64,000 nt of DNA from Maccoyibacter intestinihominis (GCF_040096355.1 NZ_JBBMEX010000009.1:62001-126000), one strand, 5' to 3'. Positions 36,006-43,609 are shown, numbered from the stretch's first letter. Notes: generated from the sequence alone by a model not told the origin. Program-made: numbers and translations.

Positions 36006-36866
36006 CTATGGTCGGAAGTATTTTTTAACAATTTCTTCTCCTGTTACAGACTGGTTCAGATATACCATGTCCAAGCCTGCTGTCCGGTTCATTTGTATAT
36101 AATTTTTTTGTTCTAACTCTTCAAGTTTTTCTACCAGACCGGTCCTCTTCAAATTCAGGATCCTGCCCGGCGAATCCTTTCCTGTCAGAAGATCATCGAT
36201 ACTGACAGCTCCTTCTTTGGACGTGCAGTCTTTCAAAAGATACCCGACGATCTCTGCCGGAAGCAGATGCAGCGGCGGCTGGCTTTTCCAGTAAAGACTG
36301 CCCTTTTGTTTTACCAATTCAAAAATGCCAAACGGGCTGATGTTCTTTTCCTCCGGATCACTTTCCCGCTCCGGCTTCCTTACATACATACGAAGCAGTG
36401 CCTCTCCGTCTGCTTCTACGGATTTTTCCGAAAATTTTTTAAGTCCTTCCAGATTTCCGGCTTTGTTTATCAGCTCTTTCACCAGTTCGTCTTTGGTAAA
36501 TTCTATTTCATCATATTCATTAAAAAAAAGACTCCAAGCGGTTGCCTGCCCACGATTTTTTACGATATTACAGTGAATGATCCACAGAGAAAACGGATCT
36601 TCTAAATATTTGTCATATTCCCATATCTGCTCTCCGAGCTTTGAAAGGAATACACCCTGTTTTCCCCGCTCTTTTAACAATCCGCAGGTACGCATCCAAT
36701 AGCGGATCGCCTTTGCCATGTTCGGACCCACTCCGAGCACATCTGCTCCATAGTTCTGTGAAAAGACAAACGGATCATTTCTCACTTCCCTCATGCCTTT
36801 ATTGAGCCAGCCCTCCCGCAAAATAAAGCTTTCATGCCCTTTAAAACGGTATTTTATCTTTGTCAT
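36006..36866 (-). CDS. DUF4007 protein, SspB type
   Basis: 286 residues starting with YRFKGHESFILREGWLNKGM, the hallmark of DUF4007, followed by GADVLGVGPNMAKAIRYWM (a winged-helix-like DNA-binding region) and DPFSLWIIHCNIVKN. In SspABCD systems the SspB protein nicks DNA to allow sulfur insertion. The gene lies between the PAPS-reductase-like gene (14 bases upstream) and the SspC-type gene (21 bases downstream). Confidence 0.87.
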   Translation of the reverse strand: MTKIKYRFKGHESFILREGWLNKGMREVRNDPFVFSQNYGADVLGVGPNMAKAIRYWMRTCGLLKERGKQGVFLSKLGEQIWEYDKYLEDPFSLWIIHCNIVKNRGQATAWSLFFNEYDEIEFTKDELVKELINKAGNLEGLKKFSEKSVEADGEALLRMYVRKPERESDPEEKNISPFGIFELVKQKGSLYWKSQPPLHLLPAEIVGYLLKDCTSKEGAVSIDDLLTGKDSPGRILNLKRTGLVEKLEELEQKNYIQMNRTAGLDMVYLNQSVTGEEIVKKYFRP

Positions 36867-36880
36867 GGTTTCTTCACCTG

Positions 36881-38599
36881 TTAATTTCTTTTAATTGCCA
36901 GTACCTTTCTCATATAACATCCTGCAGAAAAATGACTGACACATTCCCTGCACCTTACACATTTTTCATCCAAAATCTGATAATGGATGTTCCCATCGTC
37001 GTCTTCTTTTATGGAAATCGCATCATGCCTGCATACGCTCTCACATGCAAGACATCCCATACACATCTGGTATTTGGTAATCTGACACTTTATCTTATCT
37101 TCCGTAATCTTCTGATCTAATAGGGTAACCTTCAGCTTCTTCGTTCCTATCCTCCCCTGAAGCTTCAACTGCGGTACTCCGTTCTTTCCTAATATATAGA
37201 CTTCTCCAAGTCTTTCATTTCCAAGCTCATAATTCAGATAGCCAAACGGACGGAACAATTCATAAAGTTCTGTTTCTATCGGCTTTTGCAGCTCATAATT
37301 ATAGGTATTTTCCTGCGTCGCACATGGCTCGAATGCAATGACGGATTTCTGTGCATAGGCAACTCCGTTCCCTCCCTGTCTTGCCTTCCAATATCCTTCA
37401 TCCACATATACCTCTGCATCTTCTTTTCCAATTTCCCTTGCAAACTCCAAAAGCATCTCCCGAAAATGCGTACTCTGCTCCTTCATATGGATTTTTGATA
37501 AAAACTCCGACCATCCACTGTTATTCGGGCAGCACCAGCAGCCCACTCTCGCATAACCCAGCCGGTATGCCCGGTTAAAGTCGATTCCCGTAGTCAGAAG
37601 ATAAAGCCAGATGTCAAAATCCATCCAGTCAATGATCGGTGATATGATCCTCTGTTTTGTGATCTTCGGACTGTCCGAATCCCTGTCATACTTGCTCCTG
37701 CTTGCCGACTCACTTCTTCGGATGCCGTAAAAAGTCAGGATTTCTTTTTTATTGCGAAACAGGGACTTGATGGTCTTTTGGATGCTTCCGGTCTTAAAGA
37801 CCGTACAACACCAGCGCATCACACGGCTTGGCGGCCCGATCATACGACAGAGTTCCTCAAAATCCTTCTCTTTGTTGCAAGCGGTAATGACCGGTGTCTG
37901 CGGATGCTCCTGCTTAAAACGTTTTACATATTCATAGGTAAATGGAAATTCCAGTGTCGTATCACCAAAAATGTGGAGCACTTTCGGGTTTCCGAGTGCC
38001 CGCATGACCAGATCAGAAACAACGGTAGAGTCTTTTCCACCGCTGAACGAAACAAACATTTCCATAAAGTTATAATCTGCTGCCACTCTGCGGATATACT
38101 CATCTGCCTCTTCCACCAGTGCCTCATAACGCTCTCTGTTTGCCTGTAAGAATATCTCCATCTGTTCTTTAAAATACCGGTCTGTATTTTTTTCCTGATA
38201 GTTCTGATATTCTTCCCGCACTTTATCAATATTCAGTTGTTTTAAATCCTTTACGGAAAAAGGAATTCTCTTCCCATCTACATAATAGTGATTTCCTGAA
38301 CCATTCCACACAGACTTCTCTAAAAATGCATAGGGTGTCCCCAAAATGAGTTCTAACAGCAGCCTCTCTTCCGGAAAGACCGGACGCAGATCCGTTGCCA
38401 GCTTCTTTCCTTTCTTATTACAGATAGGGCAGACTTCCTCATATATAGGGGTTTTGCAGCTTTTGCACCAGTATATCTGTGAGCCGGCATCTGCTCTCTG
38501 ACCACAGGATGGACAGATGCTTGTCTTACATACGGTATTGGTGCAGGGTAAATCTTCTCCTGTCTTAATGTCCTTATTGCGGCATATATATGTAATCAT
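36881..38599 (-). CDS. PAPS reductase-like PT protein with Zn ribbons and 4Fe-4S domain, SspD type
   Basis: 572 residues. The N-terminus has paired CxxC motifs (CPSCG, CKSCK, CPIC; residues 29-60), suggesting zinc ribbons. The PP-loop motif FSGGKDSTVVSDL (Ser186-Ser191) activates the substrate with ATP. A cysteine-rich block GCWCCPNNSGWSE follows. The C-terminus is a ferredoxin-like region with CMGCLACESVCRHDAI and CVRCREC. This fits the DndC/SspD family that moves persulfide sulfur to the DNA backbone. The added N-terminal ribbons and C-terminal ferredoxin make it larger than minimal DndC. It overlaps the small upstream gene by four bases. Confidence 0.9.
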   Translation of the reverse strand: MITYICRNKDIKTGEDLPCTNTVCKTSICPSCGQRADAGSQIYWCKSCKTPIYEEVCPICNKKGKKLATDLRPVFPEERLLLELILGTPYAFLEKSVWNGSGNHYYVDGKRIPFSVKDLKQLNIDKVREEYQNYQEKNTDRYFKEQMEIFLQANRERYEALVEEADEYIRRVAADYNFMEMFVSFSGGKDSTVVSDLVMRALGNPKVLHIFGDTTLEFPFTYEYVKRFKQEHPQTPVITACNKEKDFEELCRMIGPPSRVMRWCCTVFKTGSIQKTIKSLFRNKKEILTFYGIRRSESASRSKYDRDSDSPKITKQRIISPIIDWMDFDIWLYLLTTGIDFNRAYRLGYARVGCWCCPNNSGWSEFLSKIHMKEQSTHFREMLLEFAREIGKEDAEVYVDEGYWKARQGGNGVAYAQKSVIAFEPCATQENTYNYELQKPIETELYELFRPFGYLNYELGNERLGEVYILGKNGVPQLKLQGRIGTKKLKVTLLDQKITEDKIKCQITKYQMCMGCLACESVCRHDAISIKEDDDGNIHYQILDEKCVRCRECVSHFSAGCYMRKVLAIKRN

Positions 38600-38802
38600 T
38601 TTTCTCCCTGTCTGATCGGTATAGTTTGGGGGTTAATTTGAAGATAGGAACAAAGTGCTAAAAATTCGTCTGCGTCCAGACTTTCTTTTGTTCCCGGAAT
38701 CAGCTTTTTCTTTGGTATATGAAGTTCCCTGCTTATTTTTTCTGTAGAAATTCCATGATCTTCCATGTACTTTGCAAGCCATAATGTCGCTTCATTCCTC
38801 AT
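38596..38802 (-). CDS. Small HTH-like protein at head of PT operon
   Basis: 68 residues from the ATG at 38802, chosen because GGAGG lies seven bases upstream; a longer frame to 38844 lacks a ribosome site. The sequence reads as a Cro/XRE-type helix-turn-helix (WLAKYMEDHGISTEKISRELHIPKKKL, then ADEFLALCSYLQINPQTI). The ATGA overlap with the PAPS-reductase-like gene couples their translation. It may regulate the operon together with the divergent XRE gene. Confidence 0.8.
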   Translation of the reverse strand: MRNEATLWLAKYMEDHGISTEKISRELHIPKKKLIPGTKESLDADEFLALCSYLQINPQTIPIRQGEK

Positions 38803-38854
38803 ATACGATCCTCCTGTTTTCTTTGAAGAAGAGAATTCCCCCACTTAGAACTCC

Positions 38855-38883
38855 ATTATATTCTTTTTATAAAGGAATATCAA
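38855..38883 (-). promoter_or_regulatory. Promoter of the PT operon
   Basis: TTGATA (38878-38883), 17 bases, TATAAT (38855-38860) on the minus strand. It is flanked by two inverted copies of TTCAAAGAA, on the plus strand at 38901-38909 and on the minus strand at 38819-38827, which may be regulator sites. Confidence 0.85.
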
Positions 38884-38923
38884 TACGGTATTTCCTTGAT
38901 TTCAAAGAATTTTTCAGACTTTA

Positions 38924-38952
38924 TTGACGCAAAATATAGGGTACTATATGAT
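38924..38952 (+). promoter_or_regulatory. Promoter of the XRE regulator
   Basis: TTGACG (38924-38929), 17 bases, TATGAT (38947-38952), about 19 bases before the ATG at 38971. It diverges from the PT operon promoter with 40 bases between the two -35 boxes, so one operator could serve both. Confidence 0.82.
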
Positions 38953-38970
38953 AACGAAAGAGGTGAAAAC

Positions 38971-39309
38971 ATGAAAAACCCAAATATTGCAAAAGTTTTA
39001 AAAGAATATAGAAAACAAAACCACTACTCGGTGGAAGATGTGGTCTTTAAATTAGAGGAACAAAATCTTCCATTTGCCACAAAGACCATTTACGGATGGG
39101 AAAGCGGACAGACCCAGCCGGATGCGGATACGCTGTTAGTCCTTTGTAAAATTTATAAGATTGATAATATTTTAGAGACTTTCGGCTATCAGCCGCCGTC
39201 AGAAGAGCTCTTCCTCTCTAAAGAAGAGCATGAATTGATCCAGAAATACCGGCAACACGAAGAGATGCAGAATGCCGTGAAGAAGTTACTGGGTGTCGGT
39301 GAGGATTAG
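38971..39309 (+). CDS. XRE-family transcriptional regulator
   Basis: 112 residues from ATG 38971, with AGAGGTG six bases upstream. An in-frame ATG at 38896 lies upstream of the predicted promoter and is not used. The helix-turn-helix is at IAKVLKEYRKQNHYSVEDVVFKLEEQNLPFATKTIYGWESGQTQPDADTLLVLCKIYKI, the standard XRE pattern. It is divergent from the PT operon and is the obvious candidate regulator of it (inference). Confidence 0.9.
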   Translation: MKNPNIAKVLKEYRKQNHYSVEDVVFKLEEQNLPFATKTIYGWESGQTQPDADTLLVLCKIYKIDNILETFGYQPPSEELFLSKEEHELIQKYRQHEEMQNAVKKLLGVGED

Positions 39310-39316
39310 GGTGGAC

Positions 39317-39350
39317 AAAAGCAGCTTCGGAAATTTCCAAAGCTGCTTTT
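39317..39350. terminator. Bidirectional terminator between XRE and DUF3021 genes
   Basis: An 11-bp stem AAAAGCAGCTT/AAGCTGCTTTT (39317-39327 with 39340-39350) with a 12-nt loop, with A/T runs on both sides, between convergent genes. Confidence 0.85.
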
Positions 39351-39360
39351 ACCGCATCCA

Positions 39361-39816
39361 CTATGCTTCTTTTGTCACATGAACTTCATCCTCATCTTCG
39401 AGCTCCCTGATCCTTTCATTGATCCTTTCTGCCGTTCTCCTGTCCCGAAGCATGAATACGACCCAGAGCAATACTGATGTTCCAAGGCTTGCTAAGATCG
39501 GAGGCATGCACTGTCTTATCCCTCCTGCTAACGAGAACCATCCTACGGCATATCCGGTAATCAAAAAGATGACACATCCCGTTCCCATATGGATCAGAAT
39601 TTTTACCGCATAGGAAAAATCGGTTGTTTCATATACGATTCCGGGAACAGAAAAACCAAGTCCCACGATGACTGCCCCAATGACCATTTTGGTATAATTG
39701 TAATTTTTTAATGTAAACACTCCCTGGTTTGCCACATCCGCTACCAAACCGAATACAGCGAAGAGTGCCAGTGCCAGACCGACACCTTTTATGGAAAGTT
39801 CTATGATTCTTTTCAT
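39361..39816 (-). CDS. DUF3021 membrane protein
   Basis: 151 residues with four hydrophobic segments (about 8-28, 44-62, 72-94, 103-122) and a charged C-terminal tail. This is the DUF3021 family that almost always follows a LytTR gene. It begins three bases after the LytTR stop. In related systems the pair controls a nearby transporter, with the membrane protein thought to restrain the DNA-binding partner (family knowledge, mechanism inferred). Confidence 0.85.
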   Translation of the reverse strand: MKRIIELSIKGVGLALALFAVFGLVADVANQGVFTLKNYNYTKMVIGAVIVGLGFSVPGIVYETTDFSYAVKILIHMGTGCVIFLITGYAVGWFSLAGGIRQCMPPILASLGTSVLLWVVFMLRDRRTAERINERIRELEDEDEVHVTKEA

Positions 39817-39819
39817 GAT

Positions 39820-40254
39820 TTATAATCCTAAATATTCTTTGAATTTTGGAAGGTACTTTCTTGAAATACTGTCCTTACTGCCGTTTTTCATTACCAATAG
39901 CATCGTTCCGTTAAAATACGGTTCTACATATGCAATATATTTGAGATTTACCAGCGTTGTTTTAGAAATCCGCATAAAGCCTTCGCCCAGTGCTTTTTCA
40001 ATATCGCACAACCGCTTTTTCGCACTGTATTTTTTTTCTTTACAATGAATCCATACGGCTGCATCTTCTATGCGGATCATATAGATATCCCTTGCAAAAA
40101 GAACAATGCTTCTCTCATCTTCATTTGCAATTACGATCCTGTTGGATGCATGAATGGAATCCGCTGTCTCACGCACTTCATCGGTAATCTCATTCGTGTA
40201 GATCACCGCATACGGCTCATATGCATCCTGTGTAAGTCTGATTTCTACCTTCAC
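39820..40254 (-). CDS. LytTR-type DNA-binding regulator
   Basis: 144 residues. The C-terminal LytTR domain has IVLFARDIYMIRIEDAAVWIHCKEKKYSAKKRLCDIEKAL and GFMRISKTTLVNLKYIAYVEPYFNGTMLLVMKNGSKDSISRKYLPKFKEYL. There is no receiver domain, so it is not a standard two-component regulator. It lies between the ABC ATPase gene and DUF3021 and probably controls this operon. Confidence 0.92.
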   Translation of the reverse strand: MKVEIRLTQDAYEPYAVIYTNEITDEVRETADSIHASNRIVIANEDERSIVLFARDIYMIRIEDAAVWIHCKEKKYSAKKRLCDIEKALGEGFMRISKTTLVNLKYIAYVEPYFNGTMLLVMKNGSKDSISRKYLPKFKEYLGL

Positions 40255-40272
40255 GGTATTTCTCCTGTCAAC

Positions 40273-40869
40273 TTAATCCAAATTTATGACATGGATGTCA
40301 CTTCCGTTTATTCTACTATCCTCCTCATGTGATGTCAATATAACGCCCTTTCCTTCTGATGCAAATGCTTCTATGACTTTCCACAAAATCTCCTTTTTCT
40401 CGGTGTCTAAATAGGCGAACGGCTCATCTAAAATGTACCATTCCCTGTCTAACGACAGCAATACCATGGAATACAGGTATTTCCTCTCACCACCTGACAA
40501 CAGCCCCCACTGTTTTTCCATCAATGTCTTTACATCAACTTTTTTATCTATGTCAAATCTTTCCGTAAACTCAAAAAACTTTTCTCTTTCCCTGCTTTTA
40601 TTGTCCAGCCGATATACAAATTTTACAAAATCCGTTCCTGTTAAACGATCTGCAAAAAAGATGTTTTGGTTAATATAAACGATATTCTCATTCCCCGATA
40701 TCCGTTGTTTCTGGTCATTTCTGATCCCTGCCACATAGTCTAACAGCATGGTTTTTCCCGAACCATTCTGCCCCTTCAGATAATTCAATCCCTTCTGAAA
40801 AGTCATTGTCATGGTCTTGTGACACGGTTCTATGGATAGTTCATCGACAAAAATATTTTCCGCACACAT
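40273..40869 (-). CDS. ABC transporter ATP-binding protein
   Basis: 198 residues from the ATG at 40869, which follows AGGAGGTGA; a GTG at 40881 overlapping the permease stop is the alternative. It has Walker A KGQNGSGKTMLLDYVAG, signature LLSGGERKYLYSMVLL and Walker B WYILDEPFAYLD, then a switch histidine in LTSHEE. It is short for the family but complete in motifs. It pairs with the permease upstream. The substrate is unknown; small exporters of this type next to LytTR genes often deal with peptides or lantibiotics (inference). Confidence 0.9.
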   Translation of the reverse strand: MCAENIFVDELSIEPCHKTMTMTFQKGLNYLKGQNGSGKTMLLDYVAGIRNDQKQRISGNENIVYINQNIFFADRLTGTDFVKFVYRLDNKSREREKFFEFTERFDIDKKVDVKTLMEKQWGLLSGGERKYLYSMVLLSLDREWYILDEPFAYLDTEKKEILWKVIEAFASEGKGVILTSHEEDSRINGSDIHVINLD

Positions 40870-40877
40870 CCTGCTTC

Positions 40878-41558
40878 TCACCTCCTTTCATTGGAACCCG
40901 GTTCAAATTTTATGATCCCTAACATGCCAAGTGCTATGGATACCAGCGACACAATACTATACAGGATCAGATTGTTCATGGTTTTCTGCATCAGCATTTG
41001 CGAGATATAAAACATTGGATTGTACCTGTTGATCGTGAGATCCGTACTTAGCAGCATAAACATTCCAAATATCACAACAGAAAAAATCGTCCGTATCGTA
41101 TCGGCATGAACACTGGGCAGCAGTGTAACCACATAACTCAGGAATGCAAACGGTATACACACCAGGATCGTATAGATACTGTAAAAAAGAATATGCGTTA
41201 TTGAAAATCCTTTTGCAATTATTACAACAATATCAAATATTCCGATACTGATAATGCAGAACAATATCTGTGTCAACAGATTCCCTAAGAAAAAACTCCA
41301 GGAGGAACGCTGTATCGAAAAAATTGTTCTAAGACTTCCCGATTCCCTTAATTCCAGTGCATACAAGCCGATCCCATAGATATAGGAACAGAGGACCATA
41401 TACACCCACCAATAGATCAATTCTACTTCACTTGAGATCGCATCTTTGTCTATCCAGAACATTACCAGTGGTAAAGCAATGGACCAGACAAAAGAAATCT
41501 TGTTTTTTAAAAGTGCTTTGATATTAAATGTTACATATGCCAGAATACTGTTTAACAT
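40878..41558 (-). CDS. ABC transporter permease
   Basis: 226 residues with six hydrophobic segments, starting IKALLKNKISFVWSIALPLVMFWID, the pattern of ABC-2 type permeases. It ends at the ribosome site of the ATPase gene. It is the first gene of the operon permease-ATPase-LytTR-DUF3021. A TGCTAGAAT extended -10 on the minus strand about 50 bases upstream may drive it, but no clear -35 was found. Confidence 0.82.
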   Translation of the reverse strand: MLNSILAYVTFNIKALLKNKISFVWSIALPLVMFWIDKDAISSEVELIYWWVYMVLCSYIYGIGLYALELRESGSLRTIFSIQRSSWSFFLGNLLTQILFCIISIGIFDIVVIIAKGFSITHILFYSIYTILVCIPFAFLSYVVTLLPSVHADTIRTIFSVVIFGMFMLLSTDLTINRYNPMFYISQMLMQKTMNNLILYSIVSLVSIALGMLGIIKFEPGSNERR

Positions 41559-41720
41559 ATTCTCCTCTCCCTTTTAGCTATATCAAAGATGCTGTTATTC
41601 TAGCAGTTTACTTTTTGGTTGTGTGAAAAAACGGGATAACATGACAAATATAGCGAATGAAATACAAGAGACGGCTTCTGAAATGCAATCTTTCCAAAAT
41701 TTTTTTGTGCAAATTTATCA

Positions 41721-41748
41721 TAGACTTTTTTATAATATTGTATATACT
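41721..41748 (+). promoter_or_regulatory. Promoter of the structured RNA
   Basis: TAGACT (41721-41726), 16 bases, TATACT (41743-41748). The predicted start at about 41755 is exactly where the first arm of the closing stem of the structured leader begins. Confidence 0.65.
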
Positions 41749-41754
41749 GATGCT

Positions 41755-41884
41755 AGAAAACAACACAGGCTCACTTGCTGAGGGAATCAGATCGGCTGAT
41801 CCGGGCACTCCCCTGTATAAAAAATAATCGTGAACGATTGCCGGTAGCAAGGCTCTCGGATAAGTCCGGGAGCTTTTGTTTTCT
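41755..41884 (+). ncRNA. Riboswitch-like structured RNA of unknown class
   Basis: An 8-bp closing stem AGAAAACA/TGTTTTCT (41755-41762 with 41877-41884) encloses a multi-helix RNA. P2 is ACAGG/CCTGT (41765-41769 with 41812-41816). Hairpins are CTCA-CTTGC-TGAG (41770-41782), ATCAG-ATCGG-CTGAT (41786-41800), AATCG-TGAA-CGATT (41826-41839) and a 9-bp GCTCTCGGA/TCCGGGAGC (41852-41860 with 41865-41873). An AGGAGG ribosome site lies three bases after the closing stem. The layout suggests a ligand-binding leader controlling translation or termination. I could not match it to a known class from memory. Confidence 0.65.
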
Positions 41885-41897
41885 AATAGGAGGAATC

Positions 41898-42056
41898 ATG
41901 AATATTTCGGACATACAACGATGTGCTGATTTCTTCCAAGAACATTATTTGAAGACATTTTATCTTGTGATCACATATGATGGAAAAAGCCTGCCGGGAA
42001 TCCTCAACGAATTCCCGGCAGGCTTTCATTTCTTACAATATTTCATCAAGTTTTAA
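41898..42056 (+). CDS. Very short ORF behind structured leader (52 aa, possibly a remnant)
   Basis: ATG 41898 is preceded by AGGAGG four bases upstream, an ideal site. The frame reads MNISDIQRCADFFQEHYLKT, then runs through the terminator hairpin at 41986-42026 and stops at 42056. The coding of the last 25 residues by a terminator is unusual. It is either a leader peptide, a truncated gene whose regulatory RNA survives, or a chance frame after a small RNA. No family recognised. Confidence 0.45.
   Translation: MNISDIQRCADFFQEHYLKTFYLVITYDGKSLPGILNEFPAGFHFLQYFIKF
41986..42026. terminator. Bidirectional terminator
   Basis: A 16-bp perfect stem AAAGCCTGCCGGGAAT/ATTCCCGGCAGGCTTT (41986-42001 with 42011-42026). 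On the minus strand it continues into TTTTTCC, ending the zinc-ribbon gene. On the plus strand it would end the structured-RNA transcript. Confidence 0.88.
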
Positions 42057-42066
42057 AAATGGCTTC

Positions 42067-42498
42067 TTACAGTTCTTCCTTTTTCTCCTCTTCGGATACT
42101 TCTTCTACTGTCACATCCTCAGCCTCAGGATCTGTATCGACTACAACAGAAACTTTCTCGCCACAGGCACTACAGAATTCTGCTCCGTCAGCTAACTCTG
42201 CTCCGCATTTTGGACAGGTCTTGGTTCCTTTTAATTCCATGATCTCAAGTTTCATTCTTTCGATCTCTTCTAAAGCCTCTTTGATCAATTCAAAATGCTC
42301 TGCTCCATCTACTTCGCTCTCTGTCTTATGCTCTTCATAATAGATTCTTCCAAGTTCTGTATACTGTCTCTGAACATAGTCCTCTTTTGCCTTAATATCC
42401 AGGTTCAGCTTTGCAACACCTGATAAATCCTTTGCTTTCTGTGTTGCATCTTTTCCAACGTTTACAATTGTCTCTCCAAGTTTATCAAAAAATGCCAT
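42067..42498 (-). CDS. Zinc-ribbon protein
   Basis: 143 residues from the ATG at 42498, with AAAGGGGAA upstream; an in-frame ATG at 42543 lacks this. The N-terminal and central parts are helical (MAFFDKLGETIVNVGKDATQKAKDLSGVAKLNLDIKAKED). A zinc ribbon CPKCGAELADGAEFCSACGEKV follows, and the tail is acidic. This is a common small protein of Clostridia with unknown function. A TGG-TATAAT extended -10 lies at 42618-42626, and the 5' leader can form a hairpin at 42583-42605. Confidence 0.85.
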   Translation of the reverse strand: MAFFDKLGETIVNVGKDATQKAKDLSGVAKLNLDIKAKEDYVQRQYTELGRIYYEEHKTESEVDGAEHFELIKEALEEIERMKLEIMELKGTKTCPKCGAELADGAEFCSACGEKVSVVVDTDPEAEDVTVEEVSEEEKKEEL

Positions 42499-42617
42499 CG
42501 TTCTTCCCCTTTCTATGTATGGTTGAATTTTGTTGTGCGTCATTACATCGTGAGCATAGCTCCCTCAATAATTTCACCGCTCGTCAATCATGCGAGCATG
42601 TTGACTCGCTTGCACTC

Positions 42618-42626
42618 ATTATACCA
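42618..42626 (-). promoter_or_regulatory. Extended -10 promoter of the zinc-ribbon gene
   Basis: TGGTATAAT on the minus strand, about 125 bases before the ATG. The -35 region is poor, as is common with extended -10 promoters. Confidence 0.5.
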
Positions 42627-42679
42627 TGCACCCTCATTACCATGCAATTCCAATACCATAAATTTTCTGTAAAATATCC

Positions 42680-43270
42680 TTAAACAATTCCTAAATGCTC
42701 TAATAAAATCTTAATTCCAAGTAAAATCAGAATAATTCCACCGGCAAGCTCTGCACGGCTCTTATATTTACTTCCGAATATATTTCCAATAAAGACTCCT
42801 GCTGCTGAAATTACAAACGTCACACTTCCTATAATGATGATCGCAGGTACGATATTTACCTGTAAAAAAGCAAACGTCACGCCGACTGCGAGTGCATCAA
42901 TACTGGTTGCGATCGCCAGTAAAAACAACTCTTTTATATCCAGATGTTCCTCCGCTGCCTCTGCGGCGCAAAGACAGACTTCATCTTCCTCATCCTCTCC
43001 ACGAAGAACCTCTACCACCATATGTCCACCGATCACAACCAGAAGAACAAATGCGATCCAGTGGTCAAATGCTTTGATATAGTGTTCAAACTGTATTCCG
43101 GCAAGCCATCCGATAAACGGCATCAATGCCTGAAATCCTCCAAAAAACAATGCAATGATAAAACAATGTTTCTTATTAATAGTTTTCATATTCAGACCCT
43201 TACAGATAGACACTGCAAATGCGTCCATTGCAAGTCCGACTCCGATCAATAATAATTCCAAATATCCCAT
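42680..43270 (-). CDS. mntP: Manganese efflux pump MntP
   Basis: 196 residues from the ATG at 43270, which has AAGGAGA upstream; the open frame to 43366 runs into the riboswitch terminator and is not the start. Six hydrophobic segments are visible. The conserved acidic motifs are GVGLAMDAFAVSICKGL near the N-terminus and AIATSIDALAVGVTF in the second half. MntP exports Mn2+. The upstream yybP-ykoY riboswitch is the known regulator of such genes. Confidence 0.96.
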   Translation of the reverse strand: MGYLELLLIGVGLAMDAFAVSICKGLNMKTINKKHCFIIALFFGGFQALMPFIGWLAGIQFEHYIKAFDHWIAFVLLVVIGGHMVVEVLRGEDEEDEVCLCAAEAAEEHLDIKELFLLAIATSIDALAVGVTFAFLQVNIVPAIIIIGSVTFVISAAGVFIGNIFGSKYKSRAELAGGIILILLGIKILLEHLGIV

Positions 43271-43354
43271 TACTTTCTTATCTCCTTTGTATTCATTTTG
43301 TTCTGATCTCCCGATCTTTTTAAAAATCATGTCCGCAAATTCTGTCTGCCACAC

Positions 43355-43396
43355 AAAAAGACCCACGCATACCAGAAAATCTGATATACATGAGTC
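43355..43396 (-). terminator. Riboswitch-controlled terminator of mntP
   Basis: A 16-bp stem (43360-43375 with 43381-43396) contains several G-U pairs and a 5-nt loop, followed by UUUUU (43355-43359). It lies directly after the aptamer, so it is the likely expression platform: Mn2+ binding should prevent it from forming. Confidence 0.85.
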
Positions 43397-43404
43397 TCAT
43401 TTTT

Positions 43405-43492
43405 TAAGATTTGCCAGGTCACATCTAACATGACCGGGTCTGTTGACAAACCACGATTTCTCGCAAACTACTCCCTCACGGAATCACTTTCG
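43405..43492 (-). promoter_or_regulatory. yybP-ykoY (Mn2+) riboswitch aptamer
   Basis: On the minus strand the aptamer shows the conserved GGGAGUAG of loop L1 (43468-43475) and ACCUGGC of L3 (43413-43419), with a pairing region around GUCAACAGACC between them. These loops form the Mn2+ site in the known class. Ends of P1 are approximate. Confidence 0.9.
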
Positions 43493-43494
43493 TA

Positions 43495-43523
43495 ATCATA
43501 TCTTATTGATTCTCATTTGTCAA
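43495..43523 (-). promoter_or_regulatory. Promoter of the mntP transcript
   Basis: TTGACA (43518-43523), 17 bases, TATGAT (43495-43500) on the minus strand, placing the start just before the riboswitch aptamer. Confidence 0.85.
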
Positions 43524-43564
43524 TTATTTTATCCACTTTTTTATCCACTTTTGACCTTTCATTG

Positions 43565-43593
43565 TTGACAAACCCGCATTTTAACCCTATAAT
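43565..43593 (+). promoter_or_regulatory. Promoter of tyrS
   Basis: Perfect TTGACA (43565-43570), 17 bases, TATAAT (43588-43593), about 25 bases ahead of the T-box Stem I. Confidence 0.93.
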
Positions 43594-43609
43594 GACGGTA
43601 GTTTTACAG

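Noticed and set aside
32454..36866. BREX-type locus, because of the large P-loop ATPase
   Set aside because: No PglX methyltransferase, PglZ, BrxL or Lon-type gene is present; DUF4007, cysteine desulfurase and PAPS reductase define a PT system instead.
41608..41850. 81-codon open frame on the minus strand opposite the structured RNA
   Set aside because: No ribosome site, and it overlaps the promoter and helices of the structured RNA on the other strand. Unlikely to be a gene.
42680..43366. Longer MntP start at 43366
   Set aside because: It would begin inside the riboswitch terminator. The ATG at 43270 has a proper Shine-Dalgarno sequence and matches the usual N-terminus.
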